Assembly: GCF_030718085.1 (NCBI RefSeq)
Contig: NZ_JAVAJF010000002.1
Span: 477,011 to 541,010 of the forward strand
Source: Marinobacter sp. MDS2
GTDB lineage: Bacteria > Pseudomonadota > Gammaproteobacteria > Pseudomonadales > Oleiphilaceae
Direction of reading: 5' to 3'
DNA length: 64,000 bases
In this document: piece by piece, positions 47,082 to 56,336 of the stretch
How positions within the stretch are numbered: position 1 is the stretch's first letter
How the letters are laid out: each line of letters opens with the position of its first letter
The notes under the pieces: generated by a model
The model's input: only the letters and a program-made list of their open reading frames with translations
Told to the model about the DNA's origin: nothing
Databases searched by the model: none
Translations under genes and position numbers: made by a program

Positions 47082-48698
47082 TCAATTTGGCCCTACTGGT
47101 AGCGTTTCGATAGTCTCTTTAAACCTTTTCAAAGACTGTTCTGATTTTTGCTCAATTGCGCCTTTGAAATGCACGACATTGGCCAATACAAGCGGGAAGT
47201 TTGGCATGGTGTATCGTAAAGTGCGTTCGAATTCGCTGTGCCCGTTGTCGAGTGCTTTGAAGCGGTAAGCCAATTCGATTTCGACATCATTGTCCAGATT
47301 GACGCCTCGTACGCGCCATTGGTTTTCAGCTGAATTGGCGATGACTTCCCAGCTGACACGACTGCGGCCCATGGGTGTATCGATTACTTCATGGAAACGG
47401 TCTCCTGCCTCCAGAGGGCCCTGATTCTCTGCTTGTACCACAGCGGATTGCGGGTGCCACTCGGGCCAGCGACTGACCGTACGGGCGTAATCCAGAGACT
47501 GGCTCGCAGGCCGCTCGATAACGATGGTATCGACAACCGTAGTCGCCACAGGAATAGACCAAAGGTTGGCGGCAAACAAGAGCATCAATGGCATACGAAG
47601 CCATTCGATCCAACGGTAACGGTCGTGACCTTCCAGAAGATCGTTGGCAATCACGAGGCCGCTCACCACCAAGAGCACGCCGGCGGCCAACTGCATTGCC
47701 GACAGCTGAGGCGAAAGGAAGATGAAGATCGTGGAAACCACAAAGGTCACGACCATGGCGAAGGCAACGTAAGCCTTCTTGCCCCAGGTGGTCTGAGGGT
47801 CATATTTTGGACGGTCTGCAGACCCATTTTTTTGCATGCCCGGATCGGCAGCATCCATCGCCAGGCAATCGTCCGGGCGCCAGCCGGTCGGCCGGAACCA
47901 CAGCATAATCTTGTCCTGCCAGCGTGCCGTTGTGCGGCTGTCCTTTGCCAACATTGACCAGTGCTGAAGGTTAGCTTTGATGGGGTTAAGGGTGTCCAGA
48001 GGGCGCGTGGTGCCATAGTGGCATGGATCCGAGGCGAGCTCGGGCTGCCAGGTACCGAAGAGGCGATCCCAGATCACCAGAGTTCCACCATAGTTTCGGT
48101 CGATATAGATCGGATTCTTTGCATGGTGCACCCGGTGGCTTGAGGGTGTAGACATAAAGCCTTCAATCAGCGGAATCCGTTTAATACTCTGGGTGTGAAG
48201 CCAAAACTGGTACATCTTGAGAAGGATGAACTGCATTACAAAGACCACAGGCGGACATCCCAGCAACGCCAATGGCAAGTAGAAAAGCCATGAGAATGCA
48301 TACTGAAAGGCACTCTGACGAAGAGCTGTCGTGAGGTTGTATTCTTCGCCCTGGTGGTGCCCGACATGCGCGCCCCAGAGGAAGTTGATCTCGTGCGCCA
48401 CCCGATGGAACCAGTAGTAACAGAAGTCGACACCAAGAAAGAAAACCACCCAGGTAATTGGATCGTTCACGGCAAATTCGAACAGCCGGTGGTTATCCCA
48501 CAACCAGATAAACACGGCAAAAGTGTAGGCCTTAAGCAAGGCATCGGAAATTAGAAGTAATAGCCCCATCGACAGACTGTTCACGCTGTCATTAAAGCGA
48601 TGGAGGCTCCGGCCCTGAAGGCGGAGAAGTGCATACTCGGCCAGCATCAGGATCATGAAAAGAGGAATGGCCAAGCCATTTATATTGTAGTCACTCAT
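47082..48698 (-). CDS. Sterol-desaturase-like di-iron hydroxylase fused to an SRPBCC domain
   Basis: About 538 residues. The N-terminal 300 carry membrane helices and the fatty acid hydroxylase histidine clusters HRVAHE, HVGHHQ and HRVHHAKN. Two further membrane segments follow (about 315-390), then a C-terminal START/SRPBCC lipid-binding domain (SRWPEWHPQSAVVQAENQGPL, WRVRGVNLDNDVEIELAYRF). Preferred start is MSDYNINGLAIPLF (48698); the frame continues to 48800. It may hydroxylate a lipid or sterol-like substrate presented by the C-terminal domain. Divergent from an AraC gene. Confidence 0.8.
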   Translation of the reverse strand: MSDYNINGLAIPLFMILMLAEYALLRLQGRSLHRFNDSVNSLSMGLLLLISDALLKAYTFAVFIWLWDNHRLFEFAVNDPITWVVFFLGVDFCYYWFHRVAHEINFLWGAHVGHHQGEEYNLTTALRQSAFQYAFSWLFYLPLALLGCPPVVFVMQFILLKMYQFWLHTQSIKRIPLIEGFMSTPSSHRVHHAKNPIYIDRNYGGTLVIWDRLFGTWQPELASDPCHYGTTRPLDTLNPIKANLQHWSMLAKDSRTTARWQDKIMLWFRPTGWRPDDCLAMDAADPGMQKNGSADRPKYDPQTTWGKKAYVAFAMVVTFVVSTIFIFLSPQLSAMQLAAGVLLVVSGLVIANDLLEGHDRYRWIEWLRMPLMLLFAANLWSIPVATTVVDTIVIERPASQSLDYARTVSRWPEWHPQSAVVQAENQGPLEAGDRFHEVIDTPMGRSRVSWEVIANSAENQWRVRGVNLDNDVEIELAYRFKALDNGHSEFERTLRYTMPNFPLVLANVVHFKGAIEQKSEQSLKRFKETIETLPVGPN

Positions 48699-48853
48699 AC
48701 CACGGGCCCTCATTGGGAATGGGTTGAACGCTCCCATTTTTGGCTTTTCGCCGACATATATCAGTGACTGGCCGCGACGATTACTGACATTAAGCGACAA
48801 ATTATGGGTACTATGGGTTTCGTTTTCTGTTAGCCAAATGTTTAGGGCCCGCC

Positions 48854-49900
48854 GTGAGTCATCTTTCCATTGCCAATGTCTGGATCAATTCACTCCTGCG
48901 AACCTTCCATAAACTGGGAGTCAATGTGGATGCTATCGTTGCGGGGCTACCTGGATTTGAGGAAGGCCCGCTCCACCATCGTGGTCGGCTCGACCTGATT
49001 TCGGCCCGTCAGCTCTGGCATAACGCAGCTAATATGTCGCAAGACTCACTACTGGGGGCACGTATCGGCCAATTACAGGACTATCGAAGCATTGGTGTAC
49101 TTGCCCCTCTTCTTTGGCACTCCCCTTCGGTTGGCCTGGCACTGAAGCATGTGGCCACGTTTCAAACCCTTATCAGTGAGAATGGCGTATTTAAGTACGA
49201 GGTGGATTCGGTGGAGAGTGGCAAATCAGCACGGCTCTATTGTCGTTATGAAGAAACCCCAGCGGCATTGCCGGCTAACGCGCAACAAATCCTTTCAGTG
49301 ACGGCTGGAACCATTCAGTACATTCGCGACTTATTTGACCAACAAGCCACAGTGCGCCAGATGGTTGTGCCGGACGGGCTGGCGTCAACCAGACGGGCGT
49401 TGTCAGAGCTACTACAACTGCCCGTGGCCACTTCTACGGAAGGCTTTGGGTTTGGGCTAGAGATCACTGACATAGATCGGCCCATTGCAGGTTGCGACGA
49501 CAACCTCTACCAGCTAAGCCTCGACTACGCTACCAGGCTTCTCAGCGCCAAACAGAAAGGTTCAGAGCAACTGTTCCGGATTCGTGGCTATATTGCCAAT
49601 CACGGCCTTGCACAAACGGGCCTGGCGCCTTGTGCTGCAGCCCTCGGCTTGCATCCTCGCAACCTGCAGCGACAGCTGGCGGAGCAGGGAACCAGTTTCC
49701 GACAATTGAAAGAAGAAGTTTTGAAAGACGTCATTCTTCGTGAGTTGAATCAACAAACGCCACTGGAAAAGATTTCCGATAAGTTGGGTTACTCCGAGTC
49801 CAGTGCGTTTTACCGAGCCTTCCGGAGCCTGTTTGGACTTTCACCGAGTCAACTGTCTAAGCATGACTATCTAGGCCCGAGGTCTAACCTCGAACGGTGA
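48854..49900 (+). CDS. AraC-family regulator (OruR-type)
   Basis: 348 residues starting at GTG 48854. Effector domain (SLLRTFHKLGVNVDAIVAGL, RSIGVLAPLLWHSPSVGLAL) and AraC HTH (LAPCAAALGLHPRNLQRQLAEQG, LEKISDKLGYSESSAFYRAFRSLFG). It is divergent from the membrane hydroxylase and probably regulates it. The same subfamily as the regulator at 45899, but only moderately similar. Confidence 0.86.
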   Translation: MSHLSIANVWINSLLRTFHKLGVNVDAIVAGLPGFEEGPLHHRGRLDLISARQLWHNAANMSQDSLLGARIGQLQDYRSIGVLAPLLWHSPSVGLALKHVATFQTLISENGVFKYEVDSVESGKSARLYCRYEETPAALPANAQQILSVTAGTIQYIRDLFDQQATVRQMVVPDGLASTRRALSELLQLPVATSTEGFGFGLEITDIDRPIAGCDDNLYQLSLDYATRLLSAKQKGSEQLFRIRGYIANHGLAQTGLAPCAAALGLHPRNLQRQLAEQGTSFRQLKEEVLKDVILRELNQQTPLEKISDKLGYSESSAFYRAFRSLFGLSPSQLSKHDYLGPRSNLER

Positions 49901-49936
49901 GTGCCTTTCCGAATGAGAGCGTTTCTCTATCCGCCT

Positions 49937-49955
49937 GAGTGTCCGCTTTGCGACC
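49937..49955 (-). repeat. Dispersed 19-bp repeat, type 1 (inverted copy)
   Basis: GAGTGTCCGCTTTGCGACC on the plus strand. It lies at the end of the GMT operon, followed at 49997-50024 by a further TCCGC/GGAC pair (GGTCCGCTT and AAAAACGGAC). Confidence 0.75.
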
Positions 49956-50007
49956 TCAGCGTGCTTAATCTCCCGGAATCTCGGCGACAAAAAAGGTCCG
50001 CTTCTTA

Positions 50008-50274
50008 TCAAAAAACGGACGTAGCCTCGATTTCAATTGAGGGCTCTGCCCTCTCGCCGCAAGCGGCGATTCGCCCGAGGTATTTAAGGACCAGCGATTT
50101 TATCGCCGGATTCTGGCGCACGGCGCTCTCTCCGATACCGATAGCGTTGGCGACTTCGCCACGGTTTAGCTGGCCCCGAAAGACGATTTGCTTTAAATCG
50201 TCATCGGTTTTCGTAGCGGCCCAACGCTGAAAGGCAACAAGGTTTTCGCGAGCTTTTTCTTGTCCGTTAGTCAT
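50008..50274 (-). CDS. Fourth gene of the GMT operon (VPA1267-like, short)
   Basis: 88 residues: MTNGQEKARENLVAFQRW, then RGQLNRGEVANAIGIGESAVRQNP, an HTH-like arrangement. It overlaps gmtX by 8 bp and is the last gene of the operon. It resembles the N-terminus of proteins found downstream of gmtX in Vibrio (VPA1267); those I recall are longer, so this copy may be shortened where it meets the dispersed repeat. Role unknown. Confidence 0.6.
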   Translation of the reverse strand: MTNGQEKARENLVAFQRWAATKTDDDLKQIVFRGQLNRGEVANAIGIGESAVRQNPAIKSLVLKYLGRIAACGERAEPSIEIEATSVF

Positions 50275-50902
50275 TCCCGATACTCAACGCTTTTTCAAGG
50301 GCATCCACAAAACCGTTTCTGAGGACAACCTTGCCGTTTTGGTCCTTGATGCTGCCGCGTTCTGTTTTAGTCCAGCCCTTTAATTTAAGGGACTCCTCAG
50401 AGATGGCGTCTCTCAATGCATCAATCTCGTGACTCAACAGGCTCGGTAACCTCGATTCAGATTTGTCTTCAGCACCCGCTCGGTAGTCAATTTCCAATTT
50501 CTTGATCGATGCAAACCTTTTATTTTCGGCCCTCAATTTACGGACCTTCGAAATCAGGTCGAGTATGAGGAAGCGGTGAGTTTTATTGCTTACCTCATCA
50601 ACCCAATCGTACTCGCCCGAGGGCGTGGTCTGTGCTTTGATCGCTTTCTTTTTCTGGTCTCCAAGCGCCTGCCAAGCCTCAATGACCGCTCTATAATGTT
50701 CTCCGGTTTTGTTTCGGATGGTCTGCTCGCTAGGAGCGCCACGACTGGCCCCAAGCTTCGCAATCGTTGAGATTCTGAAATCAACCGAGCCTGACTCATG
50801 ATGTTCCTTGCAAACGGCGTGAAGGGCCTCCAGGGACTTCCTGGAACGAGAATTTTTCAGTTGGCCCAGTATGGCCTCGTAGACTTCGTTCGGTTCACTC
50901 AT
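50267..50902 (-). CDS. gmtX: Gamma-mobile-trio protein GmtX
   Basis: 211 residues, helical and charged (KKAIKAQTTPSG, HRFLILDLISKVRKLRAENKRF forms a coiled coil). It starts inside the end of gmtZ (8-bp overlap) and overlaps the next gene by 8 bp. The family has no known catalytic motif; it is defined by its constant place after gmtY and gmtZ in GMT islands. Assignment rests on size, order and neighbour identity. Confidence 0.75.
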   Translation of the reverse strand: MSEPNEVYEAILGQLKNSRSRKSLEALHAVCKEHHESGSVDFRISTIAKLGASRGAPSEQTIRNKTGEHYRAVIEAWQALGDQKKKAIKAQTTPSGEYDWVDEVSNKTHRFLILDLISKVRKLRAENKRFASIKKLEIDYRAGAEDKSESRLPSLLSHEIDALRDAISEESLKLKGWTKTERGSIKDQNGKVVLRNGFVDALEKALSIGND

Positions 50903-53900
50903 TGCAGCTCTCGATTTCTAGCGGGAATTTCAAAGACCCGTTCATGGCTGACTCGATCTCTTGGCGCACATCACCTAGCTGTAGTGGTTCGGCGAGATCT
51001 TCCAAGGTGATTTGCCCATTGATCAACTGGTCAGCGACGTGCCAGTTATTCTGTGTCACTTGCATAATCAGCCGGACGACCTGATTGGCAGCTTTGAGCT
51101 GCTGATCCTCGGTCAACCGAAATATCGCGGGTGCAATCCCATTGGTGTCCGCCAATTTGTCGAGCATCTGACTGAGCAGGGGGCGTGCTCTGGAGGCACT
51201 GGCGCTCTCGTAAATCTCAGCGTTGGCACAGACCTCAGCGAGCAACCGAAATTCGCTGCTTTGCTCCTCCAAATGCATCTCCATTTCCACGTAATTGCCG
51301 CTGACGATCAGCTGGTGCTGGCCTGTCTCGGAGGTCTTCAGCAGTTCGGTAGATTGAGAAATCAGGCGGTATAAGTGCTGGAGATCCGTGAGAAGCATGT
51401 CGAGCTTTTTGGCTTTTTCCTCATACGCCGAGGTGATCTTTTTCAGCGTTCGCTCTTTACCAAAAAACTGTCCCGAAGACTCGGCATCGTACCGCTCGTC
51501 ATCGAGCGTCTGCCTTTTTTCTTCGAGTTCGTGGTATTCATTGCGGGTGACATTGATTTCCAGAATGATTTCGTTGGCAATGGCCGACAAACCGCCCAGA
51601 AACGCCGGGCCGGTAATGAAGAAGCGGCACTGGGGACAATTTCGAGTCCCAAGGTAGCCATTGGGCACGGGCGCGTACTGTGCTTCAACCTTCCGCTCAA
51701 CCAGTGCCATGCCACCTTCGTCACACTTGTTGCCGCTCATGGGGCAGATTCCGAAACTCATAAGTTGGAAGGCTCCAGAGGGCCAATTAGGTGTCAGACA
51801 CTGATCCATGATGCTTCGGTCTGTGGCGATTAATTCCGGACGCGCCTCTTCGATTTTCTTCTGGAGGATGAGGTCTTCGTAACGATAATGACTCTGCTCA
51901 AGTGCCCGTTTTTCAGCCGCCGCCATCTCCAGCCGCATTTTGCTGGCTCCTACCTTTGTGTAGTAAATCGTCATCACCAGAGAGGAATGACCAACCAGCT
52001 TTGAAATCACGGCTATGGGCGCTCTGCCGTCGACAATGTAGGCAGTGATAAGGCTGACGCGGAGAGCATGAGGTGTAAATTGGCTCTTGTAATCCACGCT
52101 GCTCTTTTTTTCGATTTTCTCAGCGAGGTCCGCGCCTGGCCTCTGACTATGGAACAACAGAGCAGGCAGGGTTCGTGTAAACGCGGTTGTCGTACGCATG
52201 GGCGACGCCTTCTCATCACAGGCGTGTGAGGCCGGGTCGCGGAACAGGAACGATTGTTTACCGCGCCTTTTGAGGATGTCTTTGTGTATCCTTTGCTGCG
52301 GGTTGATTTGCGTCCACAGTGTCAGTTCTTCGATTGGGTTGTATTTGGATTGCCACTCCCGAAGCTGGATAATCCAATACGCCAGATCTTCCGGCATGAA
52401 CGGAATATCGTAGCCGCCCAATTTCTTTCCGGTTTTGTTCGTCGTGATGTAGGCGCTCAACTCACCGTCATTGTTCCCTTTCTGAATAAAGCCCTTATTC
52501 CGCTTTCGGGTCGCAAGCGGACTTGGATTTTCGATCCAGTGAACCTTCCCATCACGCCATAACGGAACGAATTCATCTCCCTCTCCGCTGTCGAGCCAAC
52601 AGATTTGCTGTCCTCGCAACGGAATGGATAGCAATGTGTAGTTTGCGACAATTTTTACGGGCGACCATAACTCGTGCATCTCTTCAAAATAGCGCTTGCG
52701 ACCTCGCTTCCGCTCTTTTTTGACCACTCGATAAATGCAGTTTGGGTCATTGTCATCAATTAACTGTGGATCAACCCCGAACCAGCAGTCTTCGAGGAAG
52801 GGATGCAATTGATAGAGATCGCGAAACGACGTCGCCTCTAGCGGAATCAGATGCTGCTTGGCTCGTACAATGGCATCCATGGGCAATGGAGGCTTGTCTG
52901 ATTCACTGCGCTTGTAACTGGGTAACTGATCTAACAAACCCTTGAGAACGGTTCTAAGAGGATTGCGGTAGCCGGGCAGAACTATCAACTCACCGTTCTC
53001 GTCCTCGTCAGAGCAATAAGTCTCCAAAATCCACTCGAAAAAAGCGGAACAGGCGTTATGCCGTGGTTTTTTTACAGTATCTGCGGTGACATTTATGAAG
53101 TTTTCGTACGCTCGCTCATCAAACGGGATATCCCTTGACAGCATGGCTCCCGGGTCGTCAACCAAGCCCAGCTTGTCCACGTAAAATCTAAGGAGTGCTC
53201 TCAAATGTGAGTATTTGTTGGATTGGCCTGTACCAGCCTCTACATAACACTGAATGGCTTTCCAAAACTCGGGGTATTTGCTGGTCAGTTCTCGATTAAT
53301 GGCGTTTTCGTTGCCCAGGAAGTGAGGCCAAGATATCCAATGTTCGGAATAAGTTTTATTCGGCTGCGATGGCAACTTCGGGTCTTTTTCGTAGCCCCTG
53401 AAGTATTCCGCACCTGTTTTTAACCCCAAGCATTGAGCGGCTTCGGACGCCTCGGCGAGCGTCGCGTACCTCTTAACGGGGCGCTCAATGCCAAGGTAGC
53501 TGTACCAATCATCCCAATCTTCGGCATAGAAGTCGAAGGGACTTACTGTCAGCTTCGGGTCTTGTTTGTAGCCCTCGTAGAATTCCTTCTGTGTTTTGAA
53601 TCCCAAGCGCTGGGCTGCTTCGGACGCCTCGGCGAGCGTCGCGTACTTTTCTTTGGGACGCTCATTGCCAAGAAAACTGTACCAATCAGCCCAATTTCTG
53701 CGATACATTCCGTCGGGATGGCGTGGCAGCTTCGGGTCTTGTTTGTAGCCCTTAAAGTATTCTGTGGACGTTTTGAATCCCAAGCGCTGAGCGGCTTCGG
53801 ACGCCTCGGCGAGCGTTGCGTACTTCCCATCGGGGCGTCCAGTGCCAAGGAAGTTGTACCAACTACTCCAATCTTCGGCATAAAAGTCGTTGGGAGAACC

Positions 53901-54716
53901 TGGCAGCTTCGGGTCTTTTTGGTAGTCCTCATAGTATTCCGCCTGTGTTTTTAACCCCAAGCGTTGAGCGGCTTCGGACGCCTCGGCGACAGTGGCGTGC
54001 TTCTCACTGGGGCGTTCAGTGCCAAGGAAGCTATACCAATCATCCCAATCTTCGGCATAGAAAACAGAGGGTTGTGATGGCAGCTTCGGGTCTTTTTGGT
54101 AGTCCTCATAGTATTCCTGCTGCGTTTTGAACCCCAGACGCTGAGCGGCTTCGGACGCCTCGGCAAGCGCCGCGTACCTCTCGGGGCGCTCAACGCCAAG
54201 AAAGCTATACCAATCATCCCACTCTCCGGCATAACTTCGTTGGGGATTCGATGGCAACTTCGGGTCTTTTTGGTAGCCCTCATGGTATTCGGTGCGTGTT
54301 TTGAAGCCCAATCGCTGAGCGACTTCGGACGCCTCGGCGAGCGTCACGTATTTTTCTCTAGGGCGCTCATTGCGAAGGAAGTTGGGCCAATCAGCCCAAT
54401 CTTCGGCATAGTGTTTGTCGGGAGCTGCTGGCAGCTTCAGGTCTTTTTTGTAGCCCTTGTTGTATTCATCTCTTATTTCGAATCCCAAGCGTTGAGCGGC
54501 CTCGGACGCCTCGGCGACAGTGGCGTACTTCTCACCGGGGTGTTCAGTGCCAAGGAAGCTATACCAATCATCCCAATCTCCGGCATAGAGTTGGTTGGGA
54601 TTTGCTGGCAGCTTCGGATCTTGTTTGTAGCCCTTCTTGTATTCCGGCTGCGTTTTGAATTCCAAGCGCTGAGCGGCTTCTGAGGCTTCGGCGAGCGTGG
54701 CGTACTTAGTTGCCAT
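50895..54716 (-). CDS. gmtZ: Gamma-mobile-trio integrase GmtZ (VPA1269-like)
   Basis: 1,273 residues. Residues 1 to about 475 are eight tandem copies of a 59-residue phage-integrase repeat (core: YATLAEASEAAQRLGFKT, then DPKLP and DWDDWYSFLG). The middle is an integrase core, with Arg in SIPLRGQQICWLD, the HxxR box in FTPHALRVSLITAYI, LVGHSS and a Tyr in MTIYYTKVG. The C-terminal 300 residues have Cys residues (CPMSGNKC, CPQCRFF) and coiled coils. It overlaps gmtY by 11 bp and gmtX by 8 bp, so the trio is translationally coupled. Likely works with GmtY to move the island. Confidence 0.85.
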   Translation of the reverse strand: MATKYATLAEASEAAQRLEFKTQPEYKKGYKQDPKLPANPNQLYAGDWDDWYSFLGTEHPGEKYATVAEASEAAQRLGFEIRDEYNKGYKKDLKLPAAPDKHYAEDWADWPNFLRNERPREKYVTLAEASEVAQRLGFKTRTEYHEGYQKDPKLPSNPQRSYAGEWDDWYSFLGVERPERYAALAEASEAAQRLGFKTQQEYYEDYQKDPKLPSQPSVFYAEDWDDWYSFLGTERPSEKHATVAEASEAAQRLGLKTQAEYYEDYQKDPKLPGSPNDFYAEDWSSWYNFLGTGRPDGKYATLAEASEAAQRLGFKTSTEYFKGYKQDPKLPRHPDGMYRRNWADWYSFLGNERPKEKYATLAEASEAAQRLGFKTQKEFYEGYKQDPKLTVSPFDFYAEDWDDWYSYLGIERPVKRYATLAEASEAAQCLGLKTGAEYFRGYEKDPKLPSQPNKTYSEHWISWPHFLGNENAINRELTSKYPEFWKAIQCYVEAGTGQSNKYSHLRALLRFYVDKLGLVDDPGAMLSRDIPFDERAYENFINVTADTVKKPRHNACSAFFEWILETYCSDEDENGELIVLPGYRNPLRTVLKGLLDQLPSYKRSESDKPPLPMDAIVRAKQHLIPLEATSFRDLYQLHPFLEDCWFGVDPQLIDDNDPNCIYRVVKKERKRGRKRYFEEMHELWSPVKIVANYTLLSIPLRGQQICWLDSGEGDEFVPLWRDGKVHWIENPSPLATRKRNKGFIQKGNNDGELSAYITTNKTGKKLGGYDIPFMPEDLAYWIIQLREWQSKYNPIEELTLWTQINPQQRIHKDILKRRGKQSFLFRDPASHACDEKASPMRTTTAFTRTLPALLFHSQRPGADLAEKIEKKSSVDYKSQFTPHALRVSLITAYIVDGRAPIAVISKLVGHSSLVMTIYYTKVGASKMRLEMAAAEKRALEQSHYRYEDLILQKKIEEARPELIATDRSIMDQCLTPNWPSGAFQLMSFGICPMSGNKCDEGGMALVERKVEAQYAPVPNGYLGTRNCPQCRFFITGPAFLGGLSAIANEIILEINVTRNEYHELEEKRQTLDDERYDAESSGQFFGKERTLKKITSAYEEKAKKLDMLLTDLQHLYRLISQSTELLKTSETGQHQLIVSGNYVEMEMHLEEQSSEFRLLAEVCANAEIYESASASRARPLLSQMLDKLADTNGIAPAIFRLTEDQQLKAANQVVRLIMQVTQNNWHVADQLINGQITLEDLAEPLQLGDVRQEIESAMNGSLKFPLEIESCNE
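53290..54716 (-). repeat. Eight tandem 177-bp coding repeats in gmtZ
   Basis: DNA-level tandem repeats encoding the integrase-repeat units; copies are similar but not identical, the last one (53290 side) being most divergent. Possible site of copy-number change. Confidence 0.85.
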
Positions 54717-56085
54717 GAGTGAGTCCTTTCTTGATTGGAGAAATTAAGCCGTGCTCGGGCGACAATCTGCTCAAATGCGCACGCATCTGCTTATCAGTGA
54801 GTTCGGTGTAGACCTGCTGACTTTCTATCGATTTATGGTGTAGGGCGTTTTTAATGATCAGAGAATCAGCGTTTGCATCAGCCAGAGCTTGCCCATACGA
54901 GTGTCGGTGGGCGTGTGCTGTCGTTCCCGCTTCTTTTGAAAACGGTAAACCAATTCTCTCAACGGCTCTTTTAAGCGATTGGTTATAGCCTTTGATTGAG
55001 TGCGGAGCGCCTGATTGCGTCGTGAATGCAAACGGATGTTTACCGCCATCGGGGTATCGCTGGTAGGTCAGGTAAAGCCGCCAAAGGTCGTTAAAGGTTT
55101 CACCAGCACTTCTTGGAAACCACCAAACCTGAAGAAAGTGGCGACTTTCATTGTCCTCTTTGGGCGCTTTCCAACCTGCATGCAGCGTATGGGATTTCGA
55201 ATATTCAAATCGCGGTTGCATCCCATACTTGTTGAGCAACTCTTCGCGCCTGCTGGGGCCGTTTGGACGGGGCCGCCCTTTATCGGGATGAAAAATTTTG
55301 ACCAGTGCGGTTCCGTCCTCCCACGGCACGACATCTTCTACCCAAAGGTGAAAGCACTCGCTGAGCCTGAGTCCGCCGTAATGCATCAGCATGGTAATGA
55401 GCACATTCTTCAGGTCCAGGCGCTCATAAACTACGTCGCTCGTTTCAAAGCCATATCGCGTAAGGCCATTCCACAAGAGGTCGTCAATTCGTCCAGGAGG
55501 AAAGCTTTTCTTACCCTCATTGCCGTTAGAACGCGACACCGTCCTGGGCATAACCTTCCGGAAATAAGCAGGGGCTGGTTTGTTAGCCCAAAGGTGGGAA
55601 AGAAAAGCCCGCCGTTTCTTTTGGTAGAAGGCTGCGAGGCCCATCCACTCCTCGTAACGAGTCGGTTTCACCGTTGGGTTTATCTGAAGCTTTTTCTCTT
55701 CATACTGCTCAGAGAGCCAGTCTGTGTATTGTGTTATCAGGCTGATTAGAAAGTTCGCGTCCTTATCCTCGCGTGGTTTCCACCGCAGCCAACTCGGATC
55801 GCTACCGTCCTCGCCAATCGTTCCGGTGTAGAGGCTGTTTGAAAACTCCTGAAACAGTTGGTGAGGAGTTTCAAAGCAGTCTTTATTCTGATTCGTGTAA
55901 TCGATGAGGAGTCGAACCGCAAACGCGCTCCTGTCTTTCCAGCTCCGAGATTTGTATCGATGAACGATCAAATAATCCAAATAACTTTTCAGCAAACCAT
56001 CTTGGGTGACGATCACCGGAAGACTTATCTTCGTCCCCGTGTTGTCTACTTTGATATTTGCCTCTATGCAGACGCTGTTCAGCAC
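54706..56085 (-). CDS. gmtY: Gamma-mobile-trio recombinase GmtY
   Basis: 459 residues, tyrosine recombinase. An N-terminal core-binding region (LLKSYLDYLIVHRYKSRSWKDRS) precedes the catalytic domain with Arg in HYGGLRLSECFHLW, HAHRHSYGQALADAN (HxxR), LHHKS and the Tyr nucleophile in QQVYTELTDKQ. First gene of a four-gene operon in which every junction overlaps. In described GMT islands this gene marks one end of the mobile unit, so the island edge is probably in the AT-rich 56.09-56.24 kb stretch. Confidence 0.83.
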   Translation of the reverse strand: MLNSVCIEANIKVDNTGTKISLPVIVTQDGLLKSYLDYLIVHRYKSRSWKDRSAFAVRLLIDYTNQNKDCFETPHQLFQEFSNSLYTGTIGEDGSDPSWLRWKPREDKDANFLISLITQYTDWLSEQYEEKKLQINPTVKPTRYEEWMGLAAFYQKKRRAFLSHLWANKPAPAYFRKVMPRTVSRSNGNEGKKSFPPGRIDDLLWNGLTRYGFETSDVVYERLDLKNVLITMLMHYGGLRLSECFHLWVEDVVPWEDGTALVKIFHPDKGRPRPNGPSRREELLNKYGMQPRFEYSKSHTLHAGWKAPKEDNESRHFLQVWWFPRSAGETFNDLWRLYLTYQRYPDGGKHPFAFTTQSGAPHSIKGYNQSLKRAVERIGLPFSKEAGTTAHAHRHSYGQALADANADSLIIKNALHHKSIESQQVYTELTDKQMRAHLSRLSPEHGLISPIKKGLTHGN

Positions 56086-56336
56086 GCAATTTCCAATTGG
56101 TAAAATAGTATGTTCGTAATTCCACTATATATGCATGTATGCTCAAGAAAAACCAGATTTCGATTTCTGGCATAGGTTTTTGATGCTTTTTAGGATATTT
56201 TTTCTATTCCACTAAGTAGTAAGGGAGCTAAAGGACCGGATGAATGGCTGCCACCGGCTGGCCAGTGCGGCTATGTAGCCCGGTTTGTTCGGGTGGTAAA
56301 GTTGTACAAACTCGAGCCCTCGACAAAGGAGTCGGC

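Noticed and set aside
53290-54716. Second regular repeat array
   Set aside because: It is coding (177-bp integrase repeats of gmtZ), not CRISPR or iterons.
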